Notes: a model not told the origin generated them from the letters alone. Shown: positions 6,057 through 14,420, counted from the stretch's first letter. The stretch: DNA of 64,000 nucleotides from Gammaproteobacteria bacterium (GCA_021647705.1 JAKIUF010000012.1:1-64000); one strand, 5' to 3'. Numbers and translations: made by a program.

Positions 6057-7421
6057 ATGAAGTGCTTGATCATCGCCGCTGGCAAGGGCAGTCGGCTGCT
6101 ATCCAGGGGTGATAGCAAGCCCCTCGTTCCCATCCTCGGCATCCCCCTGATTGAACGGGTCATCCGTGCGGCCATGGAGGCCGGTGCGGATGAATTCTTT
6201 GTGGTCATTGGCCATCAGGGCGAGCGGGTGCGTGATTTTCTGGCGCATCTGGCGGATCGCCTTGCGGTTCGGATCACGCCGCTGGTGAATGACGATTGGG
6301 ATAAAGAAAATGGTCTTTCGGTACTCAAGGCCCGAGATGTTTTACTCGAACCGTTTTTGCTGCTCATGGCGGACCACCTTTTTGATCCCAACCTGATCCG
6401 ACCATTAACGACGTTGACACTGGGCGATGGGGAAATCGCGCTAGTGGTAGACGGCAACACCGGCAACCCGCTCATCGACATGGAGGACGTCACCCGCGTC
6501 AAGCTGGAAGATGATGCCCTCCCTGATAGCAGTGAAAAGAGTCGCAGTAAAAAAATCATTGGTATTGGCAAAGGACTGGCCGACTTCAATGGTTTCGATA
6601 CGGGTATTTTCCTGTGCTCCCCCGCCATCTTCAAGGCACTGGAGCAAAGTGAAGAAAAAGATGGCGACACAAGCCTGTCCGGGGCGATACGGATTCTGGC
6701 CGCTGAAGGGCGAGCTAAAGCCATCTTGTTGGACGGGTTCTGGATCGATGTGGATGATCCCGCCGCATTCCGGCGAGCGGAGCAGGTTTTGCTGAAGCGA
6801 CTACGTGACAAGCCCAACGACGGGCCTGTCGCACGTTATTTAAACCGCCCCCTCTCCGTGCGAATGTCCCGGTATCTGGTGCAGCGCGATGTGACGCCCA
6901 ATCAGATTTCCCTGTTCTCGTTTCTGTGTTCCGTGCTGGCCGCCGGGTTGTTTATGCTGGGCGGGTATTTTTTTCTGATCGTTGGCGGTGTGCTCGCCCA
7001 GTTTGCATCCATCATCGATGGTTGTGATGGTGAAGTGGCGCGGCTCAAATACCAAAGCAGCGATGTCGGTGGTTGGTACGATGCGGTACTGGATCGCTAC
7101 GCGGATGCCTTTCTGTTGTTTGGTTTGACTTGGTACCTGCTAGTGGCGGAGGTGAGCGGCGGGGTTCTGTTGATTGGTTTCATGGCCATTATCGGTTCGT
7201 TCATGCTGAGCTATACCGCAGATAAATACGACAACCTGATGAGCGAGCGGGTCCAGGCCGGAGGCAAGGCCGGGTTACGGATGGGGCGCGACGTGCGTGT
7301 GTTTCTCATCTTTCTCGGTGCGATAAGCGATATGGTGTTACCCGTTCTGGTGTTGATCGCCGTGGTGATGAATCTCGAGACCCTGCGCCGGGTGAAAATG
7401 GCACTTGATGGACAACATTGA
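6057..7421 (+). CDS. Bifunctional inositol-phosphate cytidylyltransferase / CDP-alcohol phosphotransferase (IPCT-DIPPS type)
   Basis: 454 aa with two domains. Residues ~1-230 form a nucleotidyltransferase: IIAAGKGSRLL near residue 5, KPLVPILG, then LLMADHLFDP and a C-terminal DGFWIDVDDP. Residues ~250-450 form a membrane CDP-alcohol phosphatidyltransferase with the full signature DGEVAR-x8-G-x3-D-x3-D (around DGCDGEVARLKYQSSD) and several hydrophobic helices. This architecture is that of archaeal and Thermotoga enzymes that activate inositol-1-phosphate with CTP and condense it with a second inositol-1-phosphate to make di-myo-inositol-phosphate phosphate. The neighbouring synthase supports this role. 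A phosphatidylinositol-type product is an alternative. Confidence 0.88.
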   Translation: MKCLIIAAGKGSRLLSRGDSKPLVPILGIPLIERVIRAAMEAGADEFFVVIGHQGERVRDFLAHLADRLAVRITPLVNDDWDKENGLSVLKARDVLLEPFLLLMADHLFDPNLIRPLTTLTLGDGEIALVVDGNTGNPLIDMEDVTRVKLEDDALPDSSEKSRSKKIIGIGKGLADFNGFDTGIFLCSPAIFKALEQSEEKDGDTSLSGAIRILAAEGRAKAILLDGFWIDVDDPAAFRRAEQVLLKRLRDKPNDGPVARYLNRPLSVRMSRYLVQRDVTPNQISLFSFLCSVLAAGLFMLGGYFFLIVGGVLAQFASIIDGCDGEVARLKYQSSDVGGWYDAVLDRYADAFLLFGLTWYLLVAEVSGGVLLIGFMAIIGSFMLSYTADKYDNLMSERVQAGGKAGLRMGRDVRVFLIFLGAISDMVLPVLVLIAVVMNLETLRRVKMALDGQH

Positions 7422-7989
7422 CTACGCAAAGGAGAAAATCCGTGCCGTGATCGCCAGCTCGCGCGTGCCTGAAGATCCCCGTCACGCCGACAACACGCTG
7501 GAGTGGCTTTTGCGTCTGGAACCGGATGCCGGCGTGGCTCTGCAGTTGGCGGCGCTGGCCCATGATATCGACCGGGCAATCGAGGAGATCAAGGTGCGAC
7601 GCGCAAATTTCGACGATTACGACGCCTTCAAGGCAGCCCACGCCCGACACGGTGCGGAACTATTGAGCCCGATTCTGACCGCATGCGGTGTGGCACGGGA
7701 TATTGCGGATGAGGCTTGCCGCCTGGTGACGGCCCACGAGGTGGGCGGCGATCCCGATGCCGATCTGCTCAAGGATGCAGACAGCATTTCTTATTTCGAT
7801 GTCAACCTGCCGCTCTACTACCAGCGCGAGGGGTGGGCCGAGACCAAACGGCGATCACTTTGGGGTTATCGGCGCCTCTCTGCGCGAGCGAGAAAAATCG
7901 TCGAGAACATCGATTATGAGGAAGAGGCGATAAACCGACTGCTGCGGGAAGTGATTCATGACAAATCGGCACGACTGTATGGATGCTGA
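7408..7989 (+). CDS. HD-domain protein (DUF4202-like), candidate phosphatase of the inositol pathway
   Basis: 193 aa from an ATG that overlaps the end of the preceding gene by 14 bp, so translation is probably coupled. HD-superfamily metal ligands can be traced: His26 (DPRHADN), the HD pair at 52-53 (LAALAHDIDRA), His78 and His81 (AAHARHGAELL), His110 (VTAHEVGGDPD) and Asp125 in KDADSISYF. HD proteins are mostly phosphohydrolases. The di-myo-inositol-phosphate pathway needs a phosphatase to remove the terminal phosphate, and no other candidate lies here; that link is inference from context. It may instead act on a nucleotide. Confidence 0.75.
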   Translation: MDNIDYAKEKIRAVIASSRVPEDPRHADNTLEWLLRLEPDAGVALQLAALAHDIDRAIEEIKVRRANFDDYDAFKAAHARHGAELLSPILTACGVARDIADEACRLVTAHEVGGDPDADLLKDADSISYFDVNLPLYYQREGWAETKRRSLWGYRRLSARARKIVENIDYEEEAINRLLREVIHDKSARLYGC

Positions 7990-8425
7990 CGATCCACAAA
8001 CGCAGTGGCTGACGTTTACACTCGGCAAAGAAACCTACGGCATCGAGGTGTTGCATGTGCAGGAAGTTTTCCGGTGTCCCGAAATCTCGCCAGTGCCTGG
8101 TGCGCCAACCACTGTTTTGGGAATCATTAATCTTCGGGGTGAGGTTATTACCGTGAACGATATACGGGTGATGCTGGGCTTGCCAGAGGTGGGGGTTACT
8201 GATCAAACACGTATCATATTAATGGAGCTTGCTGGCCAGAAGCTGGGAATGCTCGTAGACAGCGTTGCTGAAATTATTACCAACAAAGCATCAGGAATGG
8301 AGCCTACACCGATGAGCGCACAGGGAAATCCATTTATTCAGGCTACATGCCAAAAGAAAGATAAGCTGTATATTCTTTTGTCGACTCACGAATTGCTGAA
8401 AGATGATGAAGTATTCGTAGAATAA
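7958..8425 (+). CDS. cheW: CheW-like chemotaxis coupling protein
   Basis: 155 aa, one CheW domain over nearly the full length: LTFTLGKETYGIEVLHVQEV, the hallmark GIINLRGEVITVNDIR, then ILMELAGQKLGMLVDSVAE. CheW proteins bridge chemoreceptors and the CheA kinase at the inner membrane. The start overlaps the HD gene by 32 bp; a second ATG at 7979 is also possible. No chemoreceptor, CheA or other chemotaxis gene is nearby, so it either serves a system elsewhere or was carried along with the inositol genes. Confidence 0.88.
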   Translation: MTNRHDCMDADDPQTQWLTFTLGKETYGIEVLHVQEVFRCPEISPVPGAPTTVLGIINLRGEVITVNDIRVMLGLPEVGVTDQTRIILMELAGQKLGMLVDSVAEIITNKASGMEPTPMSAQGNPFIQATCQKKDKLYILLSTHELLKDDEVFVE

Positions 8426-8508
8426 TGCCTGGTTTTAATTGTATGTGTATGGGGAATGCACATGTGGAACAACTTATTCTTAGTTAACGTAAGAGGTAAA
8501 GAGAATCC

Positions 8509-9375
8509 GTGTCTGTTTTTAATATTGATGAAAAAATAACATTTAACTCATGGGATGACGTTGTCCAACGTCCCTGTTTCGAATCTCCAGTAGAACCCCA
8601 GAAAAATCGTTTTGTACGTATTGCAGCCGTTTATTCCTTCAAGGATCAACGTGCATGTTGTGGTATGAGTGATTGTCTCAAATCACATAGGCGGGGGTTT
8701 CTGGTTGTGACCTCTGATGATAAGGAAGCTAACCTTTGTGAAACATGTGGACGTAAGTTATTCGATGTGAGTTTTGAGGGTCAGGAAAAGATACTCCAGG
8801 ATCAGGCGTGCATAAGGGAGCAAAAGATTCAGATCAATACGGTGCTTGAACAAGTCGATAACATTAAGACAAGAATAAAAAAACTTAAACAGGAACCCAA
8901 AGGAGCCAATTGGCTTTACCGGATCTTAACGAACTTTCGCAGAACCTACCCGGTGGATTTGCTTGTTGCTTTAAAAGAATTAGCAATGAATAAGGATGAT
9001 AATGCCATCATTGCGACCCTTGCTGAAAATGAAGCAGACATATCAAAACTGGAGCATGTTAAACAGTTGCAGGGGTTGGGTATATTTGCGGCGGATATCC
9101 GCGAGGAACTCATTGGTAAAATATTAAAACCACTAAAAACAATCGAAGAACTTGTCGACAATTACGACGTGAATACGTCATTAATTTCTCAGTGTAAATG
9201 GGCGGATAATTTGGAAGAGCAGTTTACCTGTGCAGAACTCCTGGTTGAAGAGGGACGGGCATTTTTCGATGCGGAAAATCTGGAGCGGCTAAAAAGTATT
9301 CCATTGTCGGAAGTCAGCACTCGCTTCGTAAAGTCATTAAATTGGGATGTTAATAAGGCTGCTAAAAACAAGTAA
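8509..9375 (+). CDS. Hypothetical cysteine-cluster protein with coiled coil
   Basis: 288 aa from a GTG preceded by AGAGGTAAAGAG. An N-terminal Cys cluster (RACCGMSDC near residue 50 and LCETCGRKL near residue 77) looks like a metal site, probably Zn. After it comes a strongly charged helical region (residues ~95-125) consistent with coiled coil, then a helical C-terminal half. No signal peptide or membrane segment. I do not recognise the family. It is the downstream neighbour of cheW, with an 83-bp gap. Confidence 0.65.
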   Translation: MSVFNIDEKITFNSWDDVVQRPCFESPVEPQKNRFVRIAAVYSFKDQRACCGMSDCLKSHRRGFLVVTSDDKEANLCETCGRKLFDVSFEGQEKILQDQACIREQKIQINTVLEQVDNIKTRIKKLKQEPKGANWLYRILTNFRRTYPVDLLVALKELAMNKDDNAIIATLAENEADISKLEHVKQLQGLGIFAADIREELIGKILKPLKTIEELVDNYDVNTSLISQCKWADNLEEQFTCAELLVEEGRAFFDAENLERLKSIPLSEVSTRFVKSLNWDVNKAAKNK

Positions 9376-9411
9376 ATTAATTTTTACATTCCATCAGGGA
9401 GAGTTCGTGAT

Positions 9412-9564
9412 ATGTCTACGTTATTAGCATTATTCTATCGCCTCCTGTGTAGGTTGGGATACCATGACTTTCGCGTAATTGACAAGACGTTTGGGTTTTC
9501 TGGCGGCGGTATCGAAAAGGTCGAGTGCCGACGATGCGGTGTGACAGTGAGCCGCCAGACATGA
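9412..9564 (+). CDS. Small CxxC protein
   Basis: 50 aa, with AGGGAGAG about 7 bp before the ATG and 36 bp after the preceding gene. The C-terminus has VECRRCGVTVSRQT, half of a zinc-ribbon knuckle. The start is hydrophobic and basic (LLALFYRLLCRLGYHDFRV). Short phage- and plasmid-borne proteins of this shape exist, but I cannot name a family. It probably forms an operon with the 288-aa gene. Positions 9565-9823 hold no other gene I can support. Confidence 0.5.
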   Translation: MSTLLALFYRLLCRLGYHDFRVIDKTFGFSGGGIEKVECRRCGVTVSRQT

Positions 9565-9823
9565 CGACAGATGCACAATTTTGAAGTCGGATTTATTGAG
9601 CATTAGCAACCTGCCCAGCGGTAAGATTCTCCAGTTCATCGGATACCCTTGTCGCACTAGATACCGAGGCGGCCGATAGTGGTTTCCCCTATATGCTTGT
9701 AGGGGTGAAGGATGATGTTCCATGCATAGGCAGCACGCATTACCATAAAACTGTCCTCGCAAGAGGCTGCGGTGATGTCAAATGTCGATGAATAACAACC
9801 TAACTAGACCTTGGATATACGAT

Positions 9824-10294
9824 ATGCCGACAACTATGAAGATAGGATTTTGCTTTTTCTTATTACTTGTTTTTGTTCCTAGTTTCACGTTTGGGGCGAA
9901 TGCAGGGGAAAATTTTTTACGGATTGAAAAAAGCACACAATCTGACGCTGACCTACGTATTACCTCTATAGGCGGATTCGGGTTTAGCGATGGAAAGATT
10001 GGCCATGTCGATTTGTCATATATTAAATCCGTTAATGAAGGTGATGGTTTGGCGATGGATGCCGGTGCAGCTTATGCATTTAATGCGGGTGCTACCTTTT
10101 TTGTCGGTGGGGGATTTTTGCTCGGATACAATTGGGATAAAAATGGTATTATTGGTGCCTTCTATCCTGAAGCAGGCGTCGCAGTTAACATCACAAAGTC
10201 ATTTGGAGTGACTCTTAGCACCAAACGCTATTTCAATTTATATGACAACACAGAAGATGTCATTATGTTTGGGTTGATTCTTAGCGATCTTTAA
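9824..10294 (+). CDS. Secreted protein, probably a small outer-membrane barrel
   Basis: About 156 aa from the ATG at 9824; an in-frame ATG at 9782 would add 14 non-signal-like residues, and one at 9836 is also possible. A signal peptide is clear: MKIGFCFFLLLVFVPSFTFG followed by ANA. The mature part has alternating short strands rich in Gly and aromatics (GAGATFFVGGGFLLGYNWD-like, GVTLSTKRYFNLYDN) and ends in SDL, consistent with a small beta-barrel. No family recognised. It ends just before the ISNCY element, possibly as the last intact gene of the pre-insertion locus. Confidence 0.55.
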   Translation: MPTTMKIGFCFFLLLVFVPSFTFGANAGENFLRIEKSTQSDADLRITSIGGFGFSDGKIGHVDLSYIKSVNEGDGLAMDAGAAYAFNAGATFFVGGGFLLGYNWDKNGIIGAFYPEAGVAVNITKSFGVTLSTKRYFNLYDNTEDVIMFGLILSDL

Positions 10295-10487
10295 TTAGCA
10301 GTTGCCTTGTTAAAGCAAGGTAAAAATGTCCCTCACTGCGGTTTTTAGAAATGTTTTTTCTCTAGTTGTCCTGCTAAAGATTGGAAGTCACCGCTGAATT
10401 CAATTGCCTTTGTTTAACAACCTGACGTGGTCCAATAGATTTGTACACCCCAGTTAAGGATAATCATCTTAACTGAGGGAGATAGAA

Positions 10488-10781
10488 ATGACGACACGAA
10501 AGAAATATTCAAAAGAATTCAAATTAGATGCAATCAGTCTGGTGCTTGAACAAGATTACAGCCGAACAGAGGCAGCCAGAAGCCTGGACATCAATGCCAA
10601 CATGCTGGGTCGCTGGGTAAAGGAACACCAAGCAGATGAAGGTCAGGCATTTCGCGGGAATGGCAAGCTCACACCGGAACAGGAAGAACTGAGGAATTTG
10701 AGGGCACAGGTTAAACGGCTTCAAATGGAGAAAGAAATCTTAAAAAAAGCGACGGTATTCTTTGCAGCAGAAACGAAGTGA
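10488..10781 (+). CDS. IS3-family transposase OrfA
   Basis: 97 aa. Contains the helix-turn-helix start KKYSKEFKLDAISLVLEQ and the leucine-zipper end RAQVKRLQMEKEILKKAT that mediates OrfA/OrfAB dimerisation in IS3 elements. The gene is intact, with GGGAG 9 bp before the ATG. Its stop overlaps the GTG start of orfB, the normal arrangement for programmed frameshifting. With orfB damaged, it may still act as a regulator of related elements. Confidence 0.9.
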   Translation: MTTRKKYSKEFKLDAISLVLEQDYSRTEAARSLDINANMLGRWVKEHQADEGQAFRGNGKLTPEQEELRNLRAQVKRLQMEKEILKKATVFFAAETK

Positions 10782-11492
10782 AATATTCGTTCATCACCCA
10801 ACATAAGAATACCTATCCGATCAGCCTGCAATGCAGGGTATTGGGTGTGACACGCACTAGTTATTACAGCCATGCGGTCCGGAAGAACAATAAACCCGGC
10901 AACCCAGTACATCAGGAAATGATTGACTGGGTAAAGGATATTGCTGAAAGCTCACGGTATAGCTACGGCAGTCGCCGGATAAAGAAAGCCCTGAATGCAC
11001 TTCTATGCCTCTGATGTGACCTATATCTGGACACAAGAGGGCTGGTTGTATCTGGCGGTAGTGATTGATTTGTGCTCACGTCAAGTGGTTGGCTGGAGCA
11101 TGAGTTCACGCATGAAGGCCCAGCTTGTTTGTGATGCGTTGAAGATGGCCGTCTGGCGACGCAGGCCTCAGACAGGGTTGATTCATCATTCGGATCGAGG
11201 TTCGCAGTATGCCAGCAAAGCATTCCGGCGACTGCTCAAGGCTCACGGCTTTCGAGGCAGTATGAGCCGCAAGGGTAATTGCTGGGACAACGCAGTCGTC
11301 GAGAGCTTCTTTGGCAGTCTGAAGCAAGAGCAAGTGCAATGGCAACACTACCAAACTCGACATGAAGCGCAGCAGGACATACTGGAATACATCAGCATGT
11401 TTTATAACTCCCAGAGACTCCATTCCTATTTGGATTACATGAGTCCCTGCGACTATGAGCGGCAATTATTGGAAATGAAAAAAGCGGCTTAA
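10778..11492 (+). pseudogene. IS3-family transposase OrfB with internal deletion and frameshift
   Basis: The first part (10778-11014) reads to [18 protein letters not shown] and stops. The second part (10995-11492) resumes with [20 protein letters not shown]. In intact family members about 60 residues separate these segments, so a deletion around position 11000 removed them and shifted the frame. The catalytic DDE residues remain: Asp in DVTYIW, Asp in HHSDRGSQY and Glu in [10 protein letters not shown]. The separated second ORF lacks the N-terminal domain and is probably inactive. Confidence 0.85.
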
Positions 11493-11680
11493 CTGGGGTG
11501 TCACAAAAAGGTTGACCAGGTCAACCTGTTTCTGACCACGGCGCTTCGGGGCTTTTTTACTTCGCTCAACTGGTTTTTTGTCTGCTCATCCTGAATAAAC
11601 TGAAGTACAGCTCCAAGCCGTTTGTTTGAAACCACCTCTGCCTGCTTCACTTGCCTAACTTTAGCCCCGAAACTCCATCT

Positions 11681-11718
11681 GAGGGTCGGCCGGGATTCAA
11701 ACGAAATCCACCGGATTG
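11681..11718 (+). repeat. Left terminal inverted repeat of the Tn3-family transposon
   Basis: Starts GAGGGTCGGCCGGGATTC and continues ACGAAATCCACCG. Paired with 25339-25376 in the opposite orientation, with three mismatches over the first 33 bases. Directly preceded by the target duplication CATCT. Confidence 0.9.
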
Positions 11719-11762
11719 TCGGCTAACCTATTGTTAAATATATAAATTAAATAGAGCCCCCC

Positions 11763-12818
11763 CTATAAAGAGCGCTGCAATTGCTTGAATTGACCCTCGA
11801 TATTGGCTTTTTCCTGCATCAGAATCGTGTTTTCATTCCGTAATGCTTCGATTCTACCTTCTGCTTTATCGTTTGTGGCCGTTAACGCCTGGATTTTGTC
11901 CTGGCCAACAGCAGCCTGCTTTTCTAGTTGCATCAGTTGCTCTTCCTGGGTCTGGACTTTAATAGCGGACTCTTTATTGGCTTGCTGGGCTGCTTCGTAA
12001 CGGCCCACTAGATCCGCGAGACTCCGTTGCACTTGCAGGATTTCCTCGCTTTGTTGATGGTTCTGTTCGGTTAGAACTTTGTTGGTAGCCTGAAGTTGAT
12101 CACGTTTGGCCTCCAGCTTGGCAAAGCTGTTTTCTATTAGGCCCAGATTGTGCCGGAGGGCATGATTTTCTTGCTGTGTCTGTTTCAGAGCTTGTTCAGC
12201 ACTCAGGAGCTGGCGATCAAAGCCCGCACGCTCCTGTTCACGTTGTTTTTGGGCGGTATCACGGTAATGATCGAGGTTTTCCTGGGCCTGCTTCAGATGA
12301 GTGTTCAGCCGTACTACTTCCTGGCTCCTATCTTCCAGGCGTTGTTGTAAGGCTTCATGCTGAGTTTCTACTGTGGCATGAGCTTGCTGTTCCTTACGTA
12401 GATCTGTTTGTAGTGATTCGTTCTCATGCGTTAGTTTTTCAATGGATGCTTCGTATTTCGTCAGTTGTGACTCTAAATTGTCATTGGCTTTTTGGGTCTC
12501 CAGGGACTCGCGTTTTGCTGCTTCAAGCTCCCCCTTGGCCTGGGCTTGGACCGTTTCAATCCGCTCTGTGGCTTGCTGTTGCATACCTTCATAAAGGTTT
12601 TTAACGGATGCAAGCAGATCACTTGGCAACCCAGTTTGTTCGGCATCACTAATCCCCGTCTGCTTTGCCTTCCAAGCCTTCAATAGTGGCGCAATGGTGC
12701 TTTTGCTGCCGGTGCCCAGGATTACCCGTACCGCATCCACCGTGGGAACCTTGTCTTGCTGGGTGAGTTGAACAGCAGCTTTCGCCACATCCTGGTAGTT
12801 GACGCCGATTCGGGCCAT
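11763..12818 (-). CDS. tnpT: TnpT-like resolution accessory protein (KfrA-type DNA-binding domain plus long coiled coil)
   Basis: 351 aa. Residues 1-55 are a KfrA_N-type winged-helix domain (VNYQDVAKAAVQLTQQDKVP, VRVILGTGSKSTIAPLLKAW). The rest, from about 75 to the end, is almost continuous Gln/Glu-rich coiled coil. On its own this would suggest a plasmid KfrA protein. Its position next to a terminal repeat of a Tn3-family element and back-to-back with a tyrosine recombinase is the arrangement of tnpT/tnpS in Tn4651. There TnpT binds the resolution site and assists TnpS in cointegrate resolution. The name rests on that context. Confidence 0.75.
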   Translation of the reverse strand: MARIGVNYQDVAKAAVQLTQQDKVPTVDAVRVILGTGSKSTIAPLLKAWKAKQTGISDAEQTGLPSDLLASVKNLYEGMQQQATERIETVQAQAKGELEAAKRESLETQKANDNLESQLTKYEASIEKLTHENESLQTDLRKEQQAHATVETQHEALQQRLEDRSQEVVRLNTHLKQAQENLDHYRDTAQKQREQERAGFDRQLLSAEQALKQTQQENHALRHNLGLIENSFAKLEAKRDQLQATNKVLTEQNHQQSEEILQVQRSLADLVGRYEAAQQANKESAIKVQTQEEQLMQLEKQAAVGQDKIQALTATNDKAEGRIEALRNENTILMQEKANIEGQFKQLQRSL

Positions 12819-13026
12819 CCGAGTTTTCTCCCTTTCTGATTATTTCATAACGTATTATGTATTACGTTATATAACATAATAGTACAGAATTGCAATGGCT
12901 ATAATTTGAGATATATTAAGTTGCTATAAGCGATATTATCGTATGTTATGTCAGTGGCACCTAAAAAAAGCCTGCTCTACCCAGTACAAAACGAGTATTT
13001 AGAGCGTGTATGATGGAGAGATGAAA
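12819..13026. promoter_or_regulatory. Divergent tnpT/tnpS intergenic region, probable resolution site (rst)
   Basis: 208 bp, AT-rich. Contains an exact inverted repeat ATAACGTA-N8-TACGTTAT at 12847-12870 and further related words (TATAACATAAT at about 12869-12880, CGTATGTTATG at about 12940-12950). Two 8-bp arms around an 8-bp spacer suit a tyrosine-recombinase core site. In Tn4651 the resolution site lies in this interval, so a recombination site with embedded divergent promoters is the likely role. Confidence 0.6.
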
Positions 13027-14004
13027 ATGAATGAAATAACACCCGAAAACCGTGATGGACAGGCATTACGTAACGTTGAGACGGCCCCGTTGCCCGCAAC
13101 AGACCAGCATCGCTACATCCAGGCCGCCACATCGGACAACACCCGGCGAACCTACCAGTCGGCCATCCGTCATTTTGAGAGCTGGGGCGGGCTGTTGCCT
13201 GCCACTGAATCCATGGTGATTCGCTACTTGCTGGATCATGCAGACCGCCTCAATCCACGCACGTTGTCTTTGCGGCTTACAGCCCTGCGGCAATGGCACC
13301 GCCTGCAGAAATTTCCAGATCCCACCGACGGCGCAGAGGTGCGCAAGACTCTGAAGGGTATTGAGCGGCTACATGGACAACCTAAACGCAAAGCCAAGAC
13401 ATTTCGCTTAGAACATCTGGAGGCCATGATTGCGAGCCTGGGAGGATCGGAGGGTTTGAAAGCGGCGCGTGATCGCGCCCTGTTGCTGGTAGGGTTTTTC
13501 GGTGCTTTTCGTCGTAGCGAATTGGCGACACTTGAAGTTGAACACCTGGGCTGGGAACCAGAAGGGTTGATCATCACTCTCCCTCGATCTAAGACCGATC
13601 AAACCGGCGAAGGTAAAGTCAAAGCGCTTCCCGCAGGGGAAGGCCTTTTGTGCCCGGTGACTGCCTTGCGTCAATGGCTATCTATATCAGACATTGAACA
13701 AGGCTCTGTCTTTCGGGGTATCACTCGCTGGGGTGTGTTGAAGTCAAAAGCCCTGAGTCCGGCCAGTGTGAACCTGATTTTGAAAACGGTCGCCAAAAAC
13801 GCCGGACTGGATTTTGCGCCAGAGTTAAGTGGTCACAGTTTGCGCCGTAGCTTGGCTACCAATGCGCATCGTTTCGGGGCCACGTTTGAGTCTATCAAGC
13901 GCCAGGGTGGTTGGGTGCATGAAGGCACGGTGTGGGGATACATCGAAGAGGCGCAGCTGTTTGAGGACAATGCAGTGGCAGTGTTACTTGCCAAGGTTAC
14001 CTGA
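13027..14004 (+). CDS. tnpS: Tyrosine recombinase, TnpS-like cointegrate resolvase
   Basis: About 325 aa from the ATG at 13027; in-frame starts at 13006 and 13021 exist, but GGAGAG at 13014-13019 is best placed for 13027. The catalytic residues of the family are visible: Arg in FFGAFRRSELATL, then HSLRRS (His-x-x-Arg), and QGGWVHEGTVWGYI carrying the last His/Trp position and the Tyr nucleophile. An N-terminal SAM-like core-binding domain (NTRRTYQSAIRHFESW) precedes it. Expected to resolve cointegrates made by TnpA at the site between it and tnpT. Length matches TnpS of Tn4651-type elements. Confidence 0.8.
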   Translation: MNEITPENRDGQALRNVETAPLPATDQHRYIQAATSDNTRRTYQSAIRHFESWGGLLPATESMVIRYLLDHADRLNPRTLSLRLTALRQWHRLQKFPDPTDGAEVRKTLKGIERLHGQPKRKAKTFRLEHLEAMIASLGGSEGLKAARDRALLLVGFFGAFRRSELATLEVEHLGWEPEGLIITLPRSKTDQTGEGKVKALPAGEGLLCPVTALRQWLSISDIEQGSVFRGITRWGVLKSKALSPASVNLILKTVAKNAGLDFAPELSGHSLRRSLATNAHRFGATFESIKRQGGWVHEGTVWGYIEEAQLFEDNAVAVLLAKVT

Positions 14005-14007
14005 GCT

Positions 14008-14035
14008 AAGACGATTAGTTTTTCTTAATCGTCTT
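14008..14035. terminator. Bidirectional terminator between tnpS and the merR-type gene
   Basis: Perfect stem AAGACGATTA / TAATCGTCTT around an 8-base loop that includes TTTTTC. It lies between two convergent genes and overlaps the last codons of the MerR gene, so it can end transcription of both tnpS and the long leftward operon. Confidence 0.65.
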
Positions 14036-14420
14036 CAATGCCTTCAATAATCGGACAGCCATCTTCGCTGCCCGCACATAAGTTGCTGAGCAAGGTCAGT
14101 TCGTCGCGCAAGGCGGTAAGGTCCTGCAAATGGCTTTTAATTTCCGCAAGTTTCTTATGAGTCAATTCGCGTACCTCGCTGCGGGCATGTTGTGGGTCCT
14201 CGCGCATTTGTAAAAGGCTGGCGATTTCTGCCAGGGAAAAATTCATCTTCTGTGCACGTTGGATGAAGCTAAGTCGGGAAATATCTTTATCACTGTAGAT
14301 GCGGATACCCGAGGTCGTGCGCTTGATTTTTGGCAACAGTTTTATTTTTTCATAATAGCGCAGAGTATCCGCGCTCAAACCGAGCTGCTTGCTGATATCG
14401 CCGATGCGGCAGTCACTCAT
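14025..14420 (-). CDS. MerR-family metal-responsive regulator
   Basis: 131 aa, usual length for MerR regulators. N-terminal helix-turn-helix RIGDISKQLGLSADTLRYYE, dimer helix with ELTHKKLAEIKSHL, and a C-terminal metal-type loop LCAGSEDGCPIIEGIE. The Cys-x6-Cys-Pro pattern resembles the ZntR/CadR/PbrR branch. It is the last gene of an eleven-gene leftward operon and overlaps the upstream thioredoxin-fold gene by 8 bp. The two MerR-type palindromes at 21261-21276 and 21336-21353, in front of the first operon gene, are the obvious targets. This makes the regulator autoregulated at the far end of its own transcript. Confidence 0.88.
   Translation of the reverse strand: MSDCRIGDISKQLGLSADTLRYYEKIKLLPKIKRTTSGIRIYSDKDISRLSFIQRAQKMNFSLAEIASLLQMREDPQHARSEVRELTHKKLAEIKSHLQDLTALRDELTLLSNLCAGSEDGCPIIEGIEDD

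Larger units (their letters stand above)
10425..11521 (+). mobile_element. IS3-family insertion sequence, damaged
   Basis: Ends are imperfect inverted repeats: ACGTGGTCC...ACACCCCAGTTAAG on the left and, read inwards from the right, ACCTGGTCA...ACACCCCAGTTAAG. CAACCTG flanks both sides (10418-10424 and 11522-11528). The uninterrupted ISNCY copy near 3870 has the same sequence once, which confirms the empty site. The duplication is longer than the 3-5 bp usual for IS3. The length of 1097 bp is short for the family because orfB carries an internal deletion. Confidence 0.8.
10374..11680 (-). pseudogene. C-terminal part of ISNCY-type transposase gene, split by the IS3-family element
   Basis: In 11522-11680 the minus strand encodes KVRQVKQAEVVSNKRLGAVL and QFIQDEQTK, nearly the same as copy 1 at 3790-4046. 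A single-base change of frame follows (around the AAAAAC run), so the copy is also frameshifted. The reading resumes at 10424-10374, on the other side of the IS3-family element. Without a full catalytic domain it cannot be active. Confidence 0.6.

Noticed and set aside
11763-12818. KfrA-like gene as evidence for a plasmid replicon
   Set aside because: It lies inside the Tn3-family inverted repeats, back-to-back with a tyrosine recombinase, so it fits TnpT better than a plasmid partition regulator.
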